Shown: positions 8,097-17,798 of the stretch, piece by piece
Layout: each line of letters opens with the position of its first letter
Numbering within the stretch: the stretch's first letter is position 1
DNA from: Nitrospinaceae bacterium UBA3496
GTDB lineage: Bacteria > UBA8248
Length of the DNA stretch: 49,604 bases
Reading direction: 5' to 3'
NCBI GenBank assembly: GCA_002377645.1
Contig: DFQF01000035.1
Coordinates: 22,154-71,757 of the forward strand
The notes under the pieces: generated by a model
Told to the model about the DNA's origin: nothing
Databases searched by the model: none
The model's input: the letters and a program-made list of their open reading frames with translations, nothing else
Translations under genes and position numbers: made by a program

Positions 8097-10640
8097 CTAT
8101 AAATTTTCTTTTTTTTCTTCTAAGAGCAAAGAAAACTCTCCATTATTTAACAAACTATCATTGTATATTTTCAAAAATCCTTCTGGAGCGAAAACTAGAC
8201 CAGAAGGAATAGATGGATCAATTTCGACCGGCAATTTTAAAATTTTCTCTCCAACTTTAAATTCGACTTCATCCCCATTCGAAATTCCAAGTATTTGTCC
8301 ATCCGATTCACACATTCTTATACACGCATCTGGCATATCCCAAAGATGAAATGACGATGAAACATAAACACCAGAAAGAGGCAAATTAGGAGTTAAGATT
8401 AATTTGATATCTTGTTCGTCCATCTGTTGCGGATTAGATATTTCTGGAACTACAAACTGCCCTTCTTTTTCTTGCGATAAACAAATTCCATACTGTTTTG
8501 AACCTGTATAAACAAACTCATAATCATCTAAAGATTTAGAAATATCAATTTGTATTTTCTCTATAGAATTAGTTTTCATTGGAATTTCCATAGCCTTTGC
8601 AATTTCGCTAAATACTTTCCAAGCTTCTTTCCCAAATAAACCATTAACAGGTTTAATAGCTCTTCTATTCCTTAAAACTCTTCTCTCTATATTTGTATAA
8701 GAACCATTTTCTTCATAAGAGGTTAACGATGGCAGAACTACATCTGCAAAAGGGACCGTAGCATTTACATGCGTAGCGTGAACAACGACGAAACAGGAAG
8801 ATTCCATAGCCTGCCGAACTAATTTTCCATTAGGATGTTCGGAAACAGGATCACAATCCATCAAATATAAGGAAGAAATTTTCCCAGCTAAAATAGAATC
8901 AAAAACTTCTTCACTTCTTTTAAATTCGACGTTTTCTTTATGTATACCTTTTGCAGAAGAAGAAATCATCATATCAAATGCGCCCTGAAGATTTGGAGGC
9001 ACACTTGCAAAAAAGAAATTACAGTCAAGAATTTTAGCGAGATTCAATATCTCTGAATTTAGAGAGAGACTTTGGATAAAAGGTCCAATGACGAAGGTAA
9101 GATTATCTTTATTTGTTATTAATCTAGTCGTAATTTCCTCTAAGAGCGACATCTCCATTTCAGTTTCATCCGTATTTTCATCAGAAATCCTTTTCAGAAA
9201 TTCATCTAGCCCATCAAATCCTTTTGGATTATTTCCATTGCTAAAATTAGACACTCCATCTGGAAAGAGTTTTCTAGAGACAATCTTTTGAATTGCTTTA
9301 ATGAAATTAATCTCTTGACCTATTGAAGGAATAAAATGAGACATTCTACTATTTAGACGCAAATCGATTTTTCTAGGATTAATACTATCTATAAAAGCGC
9401 CTTTTGAATGGGCTTTTCTTATCTGAAGAGCTAAAATTGGATTTTCTAGAAAAGGATCAGAACCGAATAAAACAATTTGACTCGAATTTGACAAATCCGA
9501 TAATGTAGCAAAACCACCGGTGTGACCGAACACAGAAGTTTGTGCAACCGTTTGAGAAAAATCACGTGGATGTATTCTACAATCTATTTGTTCGCTTTCT
9601 AAAACAGTTCGAAAGAATTTTTGGAACTGGTATGCAGCTTCATTACTTGAATAAGAACCACCCAAACCTGCAAACGAGTTCCCACCATTTATTTGTTTTA
9701 AAGAAATATACTTATCTGCTATATATTGAACTGCTTCACCCCAATTAACCTCTTTCAAAATACCGTCTACTTTAATCATTGGTTTGCTAATTCTGTTTTC
9801 AGCATGGACTCCACTCCAACCATACCGTGCAACATCACATATCCAGGTATCATTGACTTCTGGATTTTCAGAAGCTGTTACTCTTTTCAAAATACCCTCT
9901 TGCGACCAAACGCTTTGCTTACAACCAATACTACACAGAGTACACGAAGTATCGATATGTTCCATCTCCCATACTCTTGAAGTAAAACGATATTTGTTGT
10001 CAGTGAGAGCACCTACTGGACAAATATCAATTACATTTCCTGAAACTATACTAGAAAGAGGGAGATCCTCATAAATTCCTACTTCCGTTTTATCTCCTCT
10101 AAAAGCCCAACCAAATTCTTCACCACCATCAATTTCGGAAGTAAATCTTATACAGCGTGTACAATGAACACAACGATTCATTTCAGGTTTAATAAAGGGA
10201 CTAATTTCTTTCTTAGGAAAGATTCTTCTGAGTTCTTGAGTACGACTTATTGCATTGGCATAAGACATTGTTTGGTCTTGCAACGGACACTCTCCACCCT
10301 GATCACATACAGGACAGTCCAAAGGATGATTTTTTAATAGAAATTCGAAAACACCCTTTTGAGCTTCATCTACCTTCGGTGTTTCAGAACTTACAACCAT
10401 TCCTTCAGAAGGAAACGTTGCGCAGGAAGGCTGTAACTTGGGAATTGGTTTTCCATTTCCCGCATCTGTAATTTCTACTAAACATGCACGACACTGACCA
10501 ACCACGGAAAGATTTTTGTGATAACAAAAATGAGGAATATGTATACCCGCATCTAGGGCAGCTTGAATAATAGGCTCACCGTGTTTTGCCTTTAATTCTT
10601 TTCCATTAAAAATAAAATTTATTTTTGATTCCTGTGACAA
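8097..10640 (-). CDS. nuoG: NADH-quinone oxidoreductase subunit G
   Basis: NuoG is the large iron-sulfur subunit of the peripheral arm, 847 aa. Visible cluster sites: [2Fe-2S] N1b C39, C50, C53, C73; His-ligated N5 H105, C109, C112, C118; N4 C157, C160, C163, C207; and the optional N7 cluster C233, C236, C240, C268 with spacing 3-4-28. The rest is the molybdopterin-oxidoreductase-like fold without cofactor, ending in an aspartate-decarboxylase-like domain (HLWDMPDACIRM onward). The start is TTG with GGAG 7 nt upstream. The retained N7 site is found in only part of the bacterial enzymes. Confidence 0.97.
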   Translation of the reverse strand: MSQESKINFIFNGKELKAKHGEPIIQAALDAGIHIPHFCYHKNLSVVGQCRACLVEITDAGNGKPIPKLQPSCATFPSEGMVVSSETPKVDEAQKGVFEFLLKNHPLDCPVCDQGGECPLQDQTMSYANAISRTQELRRIFPKKEISPFIKPEMNRCVHCTRCIRFTSEIDGGEEFGWAFRGDKTEVGIYEDLPLSSIVSGNVIDICPVGALTDNKYRFTSRVWEMEHIDTSCTLCSIGCKQSVWSQEGILKRVTASENPEVNDTWICDVARYGWSGVHAENRISKPMIKVDGILKEVNWGEAVQYIADKYISLKQINGGNSFAGLGGSYSSNEAAYQFQKFFRTVLESEQIDCRIHPRDFSQTVAQTSVFGHTGGFATLSDLSNSSQIVLFGSDPFLENPILALQIRKAHSKGAFIDSINPRKIDLRLNSRMSHFIPSIGQEINFIKAIQKIVSRKLFPDGVSNFSNGNNPKGFDGLDEFLKRISDENTDETEMEMSLLEEITTRLITNKDNLTFVIGPFIQSLSLNSEILNLAKILDCNFFFASVPPNLQGAFDMMISSSAKGIHKENVEFKRSEEVFDSILAGKISSLYLMDCDPVSEHPNGKLVRQAMESSCFVVVHATHVNATVPFADVVLPSLTSYEENGSYTNIERRVLRNRRAIKPVNGLFGKEAWKVFSEIAKAMEIPMKTNSIEKIQIDISKSLDDYEFVYTGSKQYGICLSQEKEGQFVVPEISNPQQMDEQDIKLILTPNLPLSGVYVSSSFHLWDMPDACIRMCESDGQILGISNGDEVEFKVGEKILKLPVEIDPSIPSGLVFAPEGFLKIYNDSLLNNGEFSLLLEEKKENL

Positions 10641-10665
10641 ACTGAATCTCCAATACTAATTTTAA

Positions 10666-11967
10666 TTACACCGAATATGGACTGTTAAGAGGACAACATT
10701 TCTTGCTGATATGCTCCTCAAATTCATTCTGGAATTTATTTAAAATTGCTCCAAACATCATCGCACATGCATCCGATAGAACACATATAGTGTTTCCTCG
10801 CATGTTTGGGTCAATTGACTTTAAAGTCGAAATATCTTCCTTGACCCCTTTTCCACTTTCTATGCGAGATATTATTTCGGAAACCCATCCTGTTCCTTCT
10901 CGACAAACTGAACACTGGCCGCAAGATTCATGCTCGAAGAAACGAGAAAGTCTAGCGGCAACTTCTACCATACAGGTTGATTCGTCCATTACAACAACAC
11001 CGCCACTTCCACCCATACTTCCTGCTGCAGCCAAAGAATCAAAATCCATCTTTATTTTATCTTCGTAAACTTCCTTTGAGGTTAAAACTGGAGCACTTGC
11101 ACCACCTGGAATAACTGCTTTTAATTTTTTGCCATCAATTATTCCGCCACAATGCTCTTCAATGATCTCCTCACAAGTAAGCCCGAGAGGCAATTCATAG
11201 AGTCCTGGTTTTTTTACATGTCCAGAAACACAGTACATACGAGTTCCAGAATTTTTCTCATTTATCCCTATCTGGGAAAACCAGTCCGCACCTTTATTAA
11301 TAATATGAGGAAGATTACTAAGCGTTTCTACATTATTAATTACCGTTGGACGACCATACAAACCTTCAACTGCAGGAAAAGGGGGTTTTAAACGTGGATG
11401 ACCTCGCTTTCCTTCTAATGATTCTAGTAAACCAGTTTCCTCGCCACAAATATATGCACCAGCTCCCGAATGGACATATATGTCACAATCAAAATTACTA
11501 CCAAAAACATTTTTACCTACATAATCCCTTTCATATGCCTCCCGGAGTGCCTTTTCTACAACCAACATAGGAGCAGAATATTCCCCACGAATATAAATGT
11601 AGGCCTTCTCTATTCCAACCGCATAACAAGTAATTAAAATTCCTTCAATTAATTGATGCGGATCTCGAAGCATCAATTCTCGATCTTTGAAAGTTCCTGG
11701 TTCACCTTCATCAGCATTAACAGCCAAATATTTTGGCCCATCAACTTTAGGCACAAAACTCCATTTCAATCCACATGGGAAACCTGCTCCACCTCTTCCT
11801 CGAAGACCAGATGTTTTTACAATTTCAATAACGTCTTCGCTTGAGATATTTTTGTCTAAAATAGATCGGATTGCCTGATAACCCGAGGTTTTTTCATAAG
11901 CATCTATTTTTTGACATGCAGGATCTTCAAAACGCGATGTTACAATTTTTTCTAAAGTAAAATTCAT
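10666..11967 (-). CDS. nuoF: NADH-quinone oxidoreductase subunit F (NADH/FMN-binding)
   Basis: NuoF oxidises NADH via FMN and passes electrons to cluster N3. The NADH loop GLRGRGGAGFPCGLKW (55-69) and FMN region AVNADEGEPGTFKDREL (82-98) are complete; the N3 ligands are C349, C352, C355 and C395. Length 433 aa is normal. It lies between nuoE (19-bp gap) and nuoG. The ATG at 11967 is the natural start. Confidence 0.97.
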   Translation of the reverse strand: MNFTLEKIVTSRFEDPACQKIDAYEKTSGYQAIRSILDKNISSEDVIEIVKTSGLRGRGGAGFPCGLKWSFVPKVDGPKYLAVNADEGEPGTFKDRELMLRDPHQLIEGILITCYAVGIEKAYIYIRGEYSAPMLVVEKALREAYERDYVGKNVFGSNFDCDIYVHSGAGAYICGEETGLLESLEGKRGHPRLKPPFPAVEGLYGRPTVINNVETLSNLPHIINKGADWFSQIGINEKNSGTRMYCVSGHVKKPGLYELPLGLTCEEIIEEHCGGIIDGKKLKAVIPGGASAPVLTSKEVYEDKIKMDFDSLAAAGSMGGSGGVVVMDESTCMVEVAARLSRFFEHESCGQCSVCREGTGWVSEIISRIESGKGVKEDISTLKSIDPNMRGNTICVLSDACAMMFGAILNKFQNEFEEHISKKCCPLNSPYSV

Positions 11968-11986
11968 AATTTAATCCATAAAAAAA

Positions 11987-12601
11987 TCATTCTAAAATAG
12001 TCTTTGTTTTATTTTCACTTGAAGCGAATGAACTCTCTTTTGTCAAATTTAAAGCAACTTCATCTGCTCCTATCGGAGCAACTACTTCACCTTTCTCCAG
12101 AGAAACTATAATTGGTTCTAAAATTTCTTCTGTTAAATTTTCAAAATAATCGGTATTGATTATTAAACAAGGGGCACCTCCACATGCACCAAGACATTCG
12201 ACTCTTTCTATAGAAAATTTTTTATCCGAACGAGTTTTCCCAGAAGCACAATCCAAGCGTTTTTCTAGAAAGTTAATTAATTTTCCTGCCCCCATTAATG
12301 CACAAGATAAATTATCACAAACTTGAAAATGGAACTCGCCCAAATCGTTCGTTTTTAACATTGTATAAAAACTAACTACGCTCCAAATTTCCATTGCTGA
12401 GGTTTCAAAATATCCCGCTAAATACTGCATAGCTTTACTTGAAATTTTTCCCTCCTGTTTTTGAATAAGTATCAATGCAGGAATGAGCGCAGAACGCTTG
12501 ACAGGATATTTTTTAACAATCCTTTCAAGTTCTTCTTTGTTTTCGTCTGAAAATTCAAAATCTTCTTCATCTGAAGAATTTGGAAAGTGTGCAAAAACCA
12601 A
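11987..12601 (-). CDS. nuoE: NADH-quinone oxidoreductase subunit E
   Basis: NuoE is the thioredoxin-fold [2Fe-2S] subunit (cluster N1a) paired with NuoF. Ligands C95, C100, C136 and C140 lie in VCDNLSC and CLGACGGAPC. At 204 aa it is longer than usual: an acidic N-terminal stretch of about 20 residues and a C-terminal tail beyond the fold. The start is TTG with AAGGAG 9 nt upstream. Identity is secure; the start is less so. Confidence 0.95.
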   Translation of the reverse strand: MVFAHFPNSSDEEDFEFSDENKEELERIVKKYPVKRSALIPALILIQKQEGKISSKAMQYLAGYFETSAMEIWSVVSFYTMLKTNDLGEFHFQVCDNLSCALMGAGKLINFLEKRLDCASGKTRSDKKFSIERVECLGACGGAPCLIINTDYFENLTEEILEPIIVSLEKGEVVAPIGADEVALNLTKESSFASSENKTKTILE

Positions 12602-12620
12602 GCGAAATTACTCCTTAAAT

Positions 12621-13844
12621 TTAACGATCAATTTCACCTAAAACAATATCAATACTTCCTATTGCAGCAACCACATCACCAATTAAACATTCTGAAGTGA
12701 TCTCAGAAAGTGAATGTAAATTTGCAAAACTTGGGGCTCTCACTTTTACTTTATATGGTTTTGTGCCCCCATCACTTATAATAAAATAACCAAGCTCCCC
12801 GCGTGGAGACTCAATAACTTGATAGACCTCACCAGCCGGCACGTCATATCCTTCAGTAAAAATCTTAAAATGATGAATTAAAGCCTCCATATCATGAGAC
12901 AGTTGTTCCTTAGGAGCAGGAACAACTTTAGGAGCATTAGACATTAAAGGTCCTTCTGGCATCCCCTCTAGAGCTTGTGTAGCAATTTTCTGAGATTCAC
13001 GCATTTCCGAAATACGAACTGAATATCGATCAAAAACATCACCATTTTTTCCAATCGGAATATTAAAATCGAATTCCTGATAACAAGAATATGGCTCTTT
13101 CTTTCTTATATCGTAAGAAACTCCACAAGCCCTAAGTATAGGACCTGTAATTCCAAGAGCAAATGCTTTCTCTTTCGTGATTGGACAAGTTCCTTCTGTA
13201 CGCCTTCTAAAAATAGGGTTGTTAGTAAGCAATTCTTCGTAATCATTCACTCTACTAATAAAGTCCTTCAAAAAAACTTCACAATCTGAGTAAAATTCGG
13301 GATAAGGTTCTCTTGCGACCCCACCAACCCTAAAATAACTTGTCATCATACGAACACCTGATACTTTTTCAAAAATCTTTAAGAGTTTTTCTCTTTCTCG
13401 AAAACAGTAAAGGAAAACCGTCATCGCACCTAAATCTAGAGCATGTGTCCCCAACCATACAAGATGACTATTTAAACGGGTAAGTTCTACTAGTAAGACT
13501 CGCAAATAGGAACATCTTCGAGTAATTTCAATACCAAGAAGTTTCTCTACAGCAAGTACATATCCTAAGTTATTTGACATGGGTGCGAGATAATCCATTC
13601 TATCTGTCATAGGTAAAGCTTTATTAAAAGTCTTAACCTCCATATTTTTTTCTATCCCTGTATGAAGGTATCCAATTACAGGCTTACAAGATTTAACAGT
13701 TTCCCCCTCTAACTCTAAAGACACTCTTAAAACACCGTGAGTAGAGGGATGTTGTGGACCCATGTTAAGGGTCATCCTCTCCGTGCCAATGGGTCCTAGA
13801 GTCTCTTCGTTATAATCTTGTTCTTCTTCTAATTCTATAGACAT
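12621..13844 (-). CDS. nuoD: NADH-quinone oxidoreductase subunit D
   Basis: This 49-kDa-type subunit lines the quinone site of complex I. The GPQHPSTHGVLR loop near the N-terminus with quinone-facing histidine, RMDYLAPMSNNLGYVLA and the C-terminal IGSIDIVLGEIDR are all present. Length 407 aa is typical of an unfused NuoD. The gene follows nuoC, so C and D are separate here, unlike the fused NuoCD of enterics. Confidence 0.97.
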   Translation of the reverse strand: MSIELEEEQDYNEETLGPIGTERMTLNMGPQHPSTHGVLRVSLELEGETVKSCKPVIGYLHTGIEKNMEVKTFNKALPMTDRMDYLAPMSNNLGYVLAVEKLLGIEITRRCSYLRVLLVELTRLNSHLVWLGTHALDLGAMTVFLYCFREREKLLKIFEKVSGVRMMTSYFRVGGVAREPYPEFYSDCEVFLKDFISRVNDYEELLTNNPIFRRRTEGTCPITKEKAFALGITGPILRACGVSYDIRKKEPYSCYQEFDFNIPIGKNGDVFDRYSVRISEMRESQKIATQALEGMPEGPLMSNAPKVVPAPKEQLSHDMEALIHHFKIFTEGYDVPAGEVYQVIESPRGELGYFIISDGGTKPYKVKVRAPSFANLHSLSEITSECLIGDVVAAIGSIDIVLGEIDR

Positions 13845-13870
13845 AATTATGTAATCTCTTTAATTTAAAC

Positions 13871-14431
13871 TTATTCTTTAGCAGAAGGCTTACCATCAGG
13901 AGTAGGGCGAAAACTAAATTCTACTGTTTCAGACGATACATCAAAATCTTTACGATGCGGGAAACCCTCAAATCCTTCAGGAGTAAAAATTCTTTCTAAA
14001 TTTGGATGCCCTTCAAAATGAATACCAACTAAATCAAAAGCTTCTGACTCGTGATAATTTGCACCAGTCCAAACAGAACAAACACTAGGCAAACTAGGCA
14101 TTAAATCATTTTCACAGAACACTTCTAAACGAATACGCTTACTTCTTTCAAAATCGAGGAGTGAGTACACAACTTTAAATCTATATTCCAGATTCAGTTC
14201 AAGACAATCCACTCCCGCTAGAAAACTGAGTTGCTTGAAATTTCTTTCTTTTAATAAAAAATCTGAAACACTGAGAAGTTCGGAAGGAGAAATCTGAACC
14301 GTAATTTGATCTAAATATTCAAAAAAAAGAAGGTTTGAACTATGAAAATTTTTTTTTAAAGCGATAACATCTTCGTCTTGATCTAAGATGTTATTTCCAG
14401 CAATACCTTCATCTTCAATTTGACTCTGCAT
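13871..14431 (-). CDS. nuoC: NADH-quinone oxidoreductase subunit C
   Basis: This 30-kDa-type subunit of the peripheral arm is 186 aa. The core signature is ANYHESEAFDLVGIHFEGHP followed by RIFTPEGFEGFPHRKDF. The first 25 residues are acidic and poorly conserved. ATG start; it lies between nuoB and nuoD. Confidence 0.96.
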   Translation of the reverse strand: MQSQIEDEGIAGNNILDQDEDVIALKKNFHSSNLLFFEYLDQITVQISPSELLSVSDFLLKERNFKQLSFLAGVDCLELNLEYRFKVVYSLLDFERSKRIRLEVFCENDLMPSLPSVCSVWTGANYHESEAFDLVGIHFEGHPNLERIFTPEGFEGFPHRKDFDVSSETVEFSFRPTPDGKPSAKE

Positions 14432-14480
14432 CTTTTACCCTTTGTATCTTTCACCTAAAAAATGGAAATCAACTGAGGAT

Positions 14481-14978
14481 TTAATTCTTAACAAGACCTT
14501 CTGCCTCAATTTTCTTTTGAAGTTTCAAAATCCCGTCTATGAGTGTCTCCGGCCTAGGAGGACAACCAGGCACATAAATATCAACAGGCACTACCTCATC
14601 CACTCCCTGAACAAGGGCATAATTATTAAAAACACCTCCTGTTGAAGCACAAGCCCCCATTGAAATGACCCATTTTGGTTCTGGCATTTGATCATAAATC
14701 TGTCTTAAAACTGGCGCCATCTTTTTTGACACTCTGCCCGCAACAATCATTAAGTCAGCTTGTCTAGGAGAAGCACGAAAAACCTCGGCTCCAAATCGAG
14801 AAATGTCATATTTCGAAGCAGAAGTAGACATCATTTCTATAGCACAACACGCGAGACCAAATAGTGCAGGCCACAGACTGTTTTTTCTAGCCCATTTTAT
14901 TGCATCAGATATCCTACCTAGAACAACACTACCTTCCAATTTTTCTTCTAATCCCAATCTAAAGCCCCTCTTTTCCAC
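14481..14978 (-). CDS. nuoB: NADH-quinone oxidoreductase subunit B, main operon copy
   Basis: NuoB holds the terminal cluster N2 next to the quinone site. All four ligands are present: C44, C45, C110 and C139 ([29 protein letters not shown]). The 165-aa protein starts at ATG 14978 and overlaps the 3' end of nuoA by 31 bp. It is diverged from the partial second nuoB at the left edge of the window. Confidence 0.97.
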   Translation of the reverse strand: MEKRGFRLGLEEKLEGSVVLGRISDAIKWARKNSLWPALFGLACCAIEMMSTSASKYDISRFGAEVFRASPRQADLMIVAGRVSKKMAPVLRQIYDQMPEPKWVISMGACASTGGVFNNYALVQGVDEVVPVDIYVPGCPPRPETLIDGILKLQKKIEAEGLVKN

Positions 14979-15304
14979 TCATAAATTAAGCTTGCAAAAA
15001 GTAAAAAAACAAAAGGCATCACTGCCACAAAACCAAAAACCCCAAGACTTTTCAAATTAACAGCCCATGGATATAAAAAAATTATTTCAACATCAAAGAC
15101 AATAAAGAGAATTGCTACCAAAAAGAATTGTATTGAAAAACGTCCTCGTGCACTCGTTTCTGGTATAATTCCGCATTCATAAGCTACATTCTTTTTGTTT
15201 GAAGGAGTTCTCTTCCCAAACAAAAAAGTTATACAAATATTTAAAAAAGCAAAACAAGTTGCTAATCCAATCATCATGAAAATAGGGAGAAAATCTTGAG
15301 ACAA
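14948..15304 (-). CDS. nuoA: NADH-quinone oxidoreductase subunit A, first gene of nuo operon
   Basis: This small membrane subunit is 118 aa. The [20 protein letters not shown] loop and [12 protein letters not shown] helix identify it. The start is TTG at 15304, with AGAGG 6 nt upstream. A strong promoter lies about 60 bp upstream, so this is the first gene of the 14-gene operon. Confidence 0.96.
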   Translation of the reverse strand: MSQDFLPIFMMIGLATCFAFLNICITFLFGKRTPSNKKNVAYECGIIPETSARGRFSIQFFLVAILFIVFDVEIIFLYPWAVNLKSLGVFGFVAVMPFVFLLFASLIYEWKRGALDWD

Positions 15305-15363
15305 ATTAAACCTCTAAAACTTAAAAATAAAATGAAAAAACAAAATCTGTAAAACTCAGGAGC

Positions 15364-15393
15364 ATATTAGGGATGGTGGGGGGCAAGTGTCAA
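15364..15393 (-). promoter_or_regulatory. Predicted promoter of the nuo operon
   Basis: A perfect TTGACA (-35) is followed on the minus strand by an 18-bp C-rich spacer and TAATAT (-10). Transcription would start near 15357, leaving a leader of about 50 nt before the nuoA ribosome-binding site. It directly abuts the end of the upstream permease gene. Confidence 0.7.
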
Positions 15394-15405
15394 CATTTAC
15401 TCGGA

Positions 15406-16275
15406 TTAACCTAACAGAATTAAAATCACAAGCCCTGATATAATTATTGACCCACCAAAAAAAACTTCCCAAAAACGTTCCCTTTCTTTAAAAAAAACAT
15501 ATCCAATGAATATAGCAAGCAAAACTTCTGTCTGCCTAACTGATTCTACATATGATGCAAAAGTCATTTGATATGCTTCTGCGAGAATCAAGCTATTAAG
15601 AGCAGCAAAAAAACCTAACGCTAAAAAATCTTTCCAAGAAGAAGAGATTTTTGATAAACCTGATGTTGATTTATAAAACGCTATTGGTAACGTAAAGACA
15701 AATGCAGCCGTATACGTACCAAATGTTCCCATAGGTCCACTTGAAGAAGCTGCCGCCCATTTAAAGGTTAGCGCTGAAGGTGCAAACATGATTGATGAAA
15801 TTAAAGCATATCTCATCCCTTTGTCTTTAAAAAGTATTCTTAATGGCTCCCAAAATGATATTTTTGACCTAGAAACATTAAGAAAATAAACTCCCAAAAG
15901 AGTAATTAAAATACCAATGACACCAAAAAAAGTAGGAGTATCGTCAGCAGTAAAATATTCAAGCAACATCAGCCATACAATTGAAATCTTCCAAAGTGCT
16001 GTTACAGCACCAATGCTTCCGTATAATAGCGCTTTCGATAGTGCAAGTGTGGCAACAGTTTGTGACACTGCAAAAATACTACAAGCAATATAAAAATCGG
16101 TATGGATTTTAGGAATACCAGTCAAAAAGAGGACTACTCCTGCAAATGGCAATGTCATAAAAAATCGACCTAAAACATTTATATATTCATCTAGATTATG
16201 TCCAATCGATTTCATAGATACGTTTCTTAACACTTGAGCCATTGCAGAAACAAGAGATAAGGCGATCCAGTCCAA
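15406..16275 (-). CDS. EamA/DMT-family permease
   Basis: This is a ten-helix drug/metabolite transporter-type membrane protein of 289 aa made of two homologous five-helix halves (about 1-140 and 145-289). Short linkers and a C-terminal helix ending ISGLVILILLG fit the EamA family. The start is TTG with TAGGAG upstream. Substrate cannot be told from sequence. It lies upstream of the nuo promoter and divergent from the amidohydrolase at 16428; neither neighbour suggests a specific substrate. Confidence 0.8.
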   Translation of the reverse strand: MDWIALSLVSAMAQVLRNVSMKSIGHNLDEYINVLGRFFMTLPFAGVVLFLTGIPKIHTDFYIACSIFAVSQTVATLALSKALLYGSIGAVTALWKISIVWLMLLEYFTADDTPTFFGVIGILITLLGVYFLNVSRSKISFWEPLRILFKDKGMRYALISSIMFAPSALTFKWAAASSSGPMGTFGTYTAAFVFTLPIAFYKSTSGLSKISSSWKDFLALGFFAALNSLILAEAYQMTFASYVESVRQTEVLLAIFIGYVFFKERERFWEVFFGGSIIISGLVILILLG

Positions 16276-16370
16276 AAGAAACTCCTACACAACAATTATT
16301 TATAGTGAAAACGAAAAGATTATACCTAGAATTTCAAAAAAGTGTTTCTTCTTTCTCTTAAAAATTAACT

Positions 16371-16397
16371 TTGAGTTCAAGCCCACTATGTTATACG
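16371..16397 (+). promoter_or_regulatory. Candidate promoter of the 16428 amidohydrolase
   Basis: TTGAGT, a 15-bp spacer and an extended -10 element (TG-T-TATACG) lie 30-57 bp before the ATG at 16428. The short spacer makes the -35 doubtful, but the extended -10 compensates. Its position also argues against a TTG start at 16371. Confidence 0.35.
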
Positions 16398-16427
16398 ATC
16401 AATAAAAATCTAATCTGGAGAGTAACA

Positions 16428-17447
16428 ATGATAGAGAAAGACGTATTCATTTTCGATAACGTTGTCCACATGTACGATTATTCCGACGAAAATTTAAAAT
16501 CAAAAGAGAGCGATTTTGATAGACAATATCATTTAAATAAAGTTCTTGGTCGAAGACAAAAATCAGCAAATGATATTTACTCTTCTTGGGACCCCATTAA
16601 AGGGTTTGCTAGAAAATGGACTTCTGAAGACCTAGGAAAATTGCTTTTTGAGGATTCTGGAACAGATATGGCAATGGCTCAAGCAGTTCCTTTATTCGAC
16701 CTATATAAAGACGGTTTTGCTCCCGTGAAAGCACAATATGAATTTTCAAAAACCTATCCAGAAAGAGTTTTATTTTGCGGTGCAGTTGATCCTATGTACC
16801 CAAGTTTAGAGGGAGCACTAGAACAAATGGAAGAACAGGTCAAAGTAATGGGCGCAAAATCAATTAAAATATACAATGCACATGTAGATGGAAAATCTTG
16901 GGCATGTGATGATCCTGAAATTGCCTATCCTCTCTACGAAAAAGGTCTTGAACTTGGAATGAAAATTTTTCAGTTCCATAAAGGCAATCCAATTACTAGA
17001 GCAAGTTTAAGGGATCTTTCCCCACTAGATATTGAAAGAGCTGCTATGGATTTCCCAGATTTGTCTTTTGGAATACATCATCTAGCCGTCCCATATTTTG
17101 AAGAAACCGTTTGGATTGCCTCTAGATACCCAAATGTTTTCTTAGTTCTTTCAGGGATAGGACATACTCCTATGGTCGCACCTAGAACTTTCAAAGAGTG
17201 GATAGGAAGGCTACTAAGGGACGTAGGTTCTGATCGAATTCTCTGGGGATCAGAAGCACCACTCCTTGGAAATCCAAGACCTATCCTAGAATGGATATGG
17301 AACATGAAAATTGACGAACAACTTCAAGAGGATTACGGTTATCCAGAAATTACAGAAGAAGACAAAAGAAAAATCTTAGCAGAGAACCAGGCAAGATTAT
17401 TTAATATAAATCTAGAATCTAAGAAAAAAGAATTTTTCAATAAATAA
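16428..17447 (+). CDS. Amidohydrolase-family (PF04909-type) protein with altered metal site
   Basis: This is a TIM-barrel amidohydrolase of the ACMSD-like group, 339 aa. The ATG at 16428 has GGAGAG 7 nt upstream and is preferred to an upstream TTG. The usual D-x-H-x-H metal motif reads D10-N-V-V-H14, so the first histidine is valine, and the usual GTDYP near the C-terminus reads GSEAP. The other histidine positions remain (FQFHKGNP and GIHHLAVP). This suggests a changed metal site or reaction. It is followed after 17 bp by a NifU-domain gene, probably cotranscribed. Substrate unknown. Confidence 0.78.
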   Translation: MIEKDVFIFDNVVHMYDYSDENLKSKESDFDRQYHLNKVLGRRQKSANDIYSSWDPIKGFARKWTSEDLGKLLFEDSGTDMAMAQAVPLFDLYKDGFAPVKAQYEFSKTYPERVLFCGAVDPMYPSLEGALEQMEEQVKVMGAKSIKIYNAHVDGKSWACDDPEIAYPLYEKGLELGMKIFQFHKGNPITRASLRDLSPLDIERAAMDFPDLSFGIHHLAVPYFEETVWIASRYPNVFLVLSGIGHTPMVAPRTFKEWIGRLLRDVGSDRILWGSEAPLLGNPRPILEWIWNMKIDEQLQEDYGYPEITEEDKRKILAENQARLFNINLESKKKEFFNK

Positions 17448-17464
17448 AATGGTGCGATTTCCCT

Positions 17465-17773
17465 ATGCAAGAACATGAACTAGAAAAAGATATTAACAAC
17501 CTCATAGAAACACAAATCAAACCACTTCTAAAAATACATGGAGGTGGTATACGCTTTATTAAAATAACCGAAGATAAAACAGTTCAACTTGCCTTTGAGG
17601 GAGCTTGTCTTGGATGTCCTTTGAAGAGTGTTACCTATGCACTCGGTGTAAGACAAAGATTATTACAACATCCAGAAATTCACGAAGTAGAAATTGAAGG
17701 GGTACGTTTATCTAGAGCTGCATTGAATAGAGTAGAAAAAACTTTTTCTGGCTATTCCTTTTGGGAAAACTAA
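17465..17773 (+). CDS. NifU C-terminal-domain (Nfu-type) Fe-S scaffold protein
   Basis: This 102-aa protein is a lone NifU-like domain with the C48-L-G-C51 motif in EGACLGCPLKSVTYALG, the site that binds a bridging Fe-S cluster in Nfu proteins. The IHGGGIRFIKI segment before it fits the family. No clear Shine-Dalgarno is visible before the ATG at 17465. It probably delivers clusters to apo-proteins; whether it serves the neighbouring amidohydrolase is unknown. Confidence 0.88.
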   Translation: MQEHELEKDINNLIETQIKPLLKIHGGGIRFIKITEDKTVQLAFEGACLGCPLKSVTYALGVRQRLLQHPEIHEVEIEGVRLSRAALNRVEKTFSGYSFWEN

Positions 17774-17798
17774 AAATACTCCTATCAGGGAATAATAA

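Noticed and set aside
9542..10471. Several plus-strand frames of 68-96 codons opposite nuoG
   Set aside because: They lie antisense to a secure gene, have no domains and show the composition of a complementary strand.
16371..16427. Upstream TTG extension of the amidohydrolase by 19 residues
   Set aside because: The ATG at 16428 has a good Shine-Dalgarno and begins with a family-like N-terminus; the extension overlaps a likely promoter.
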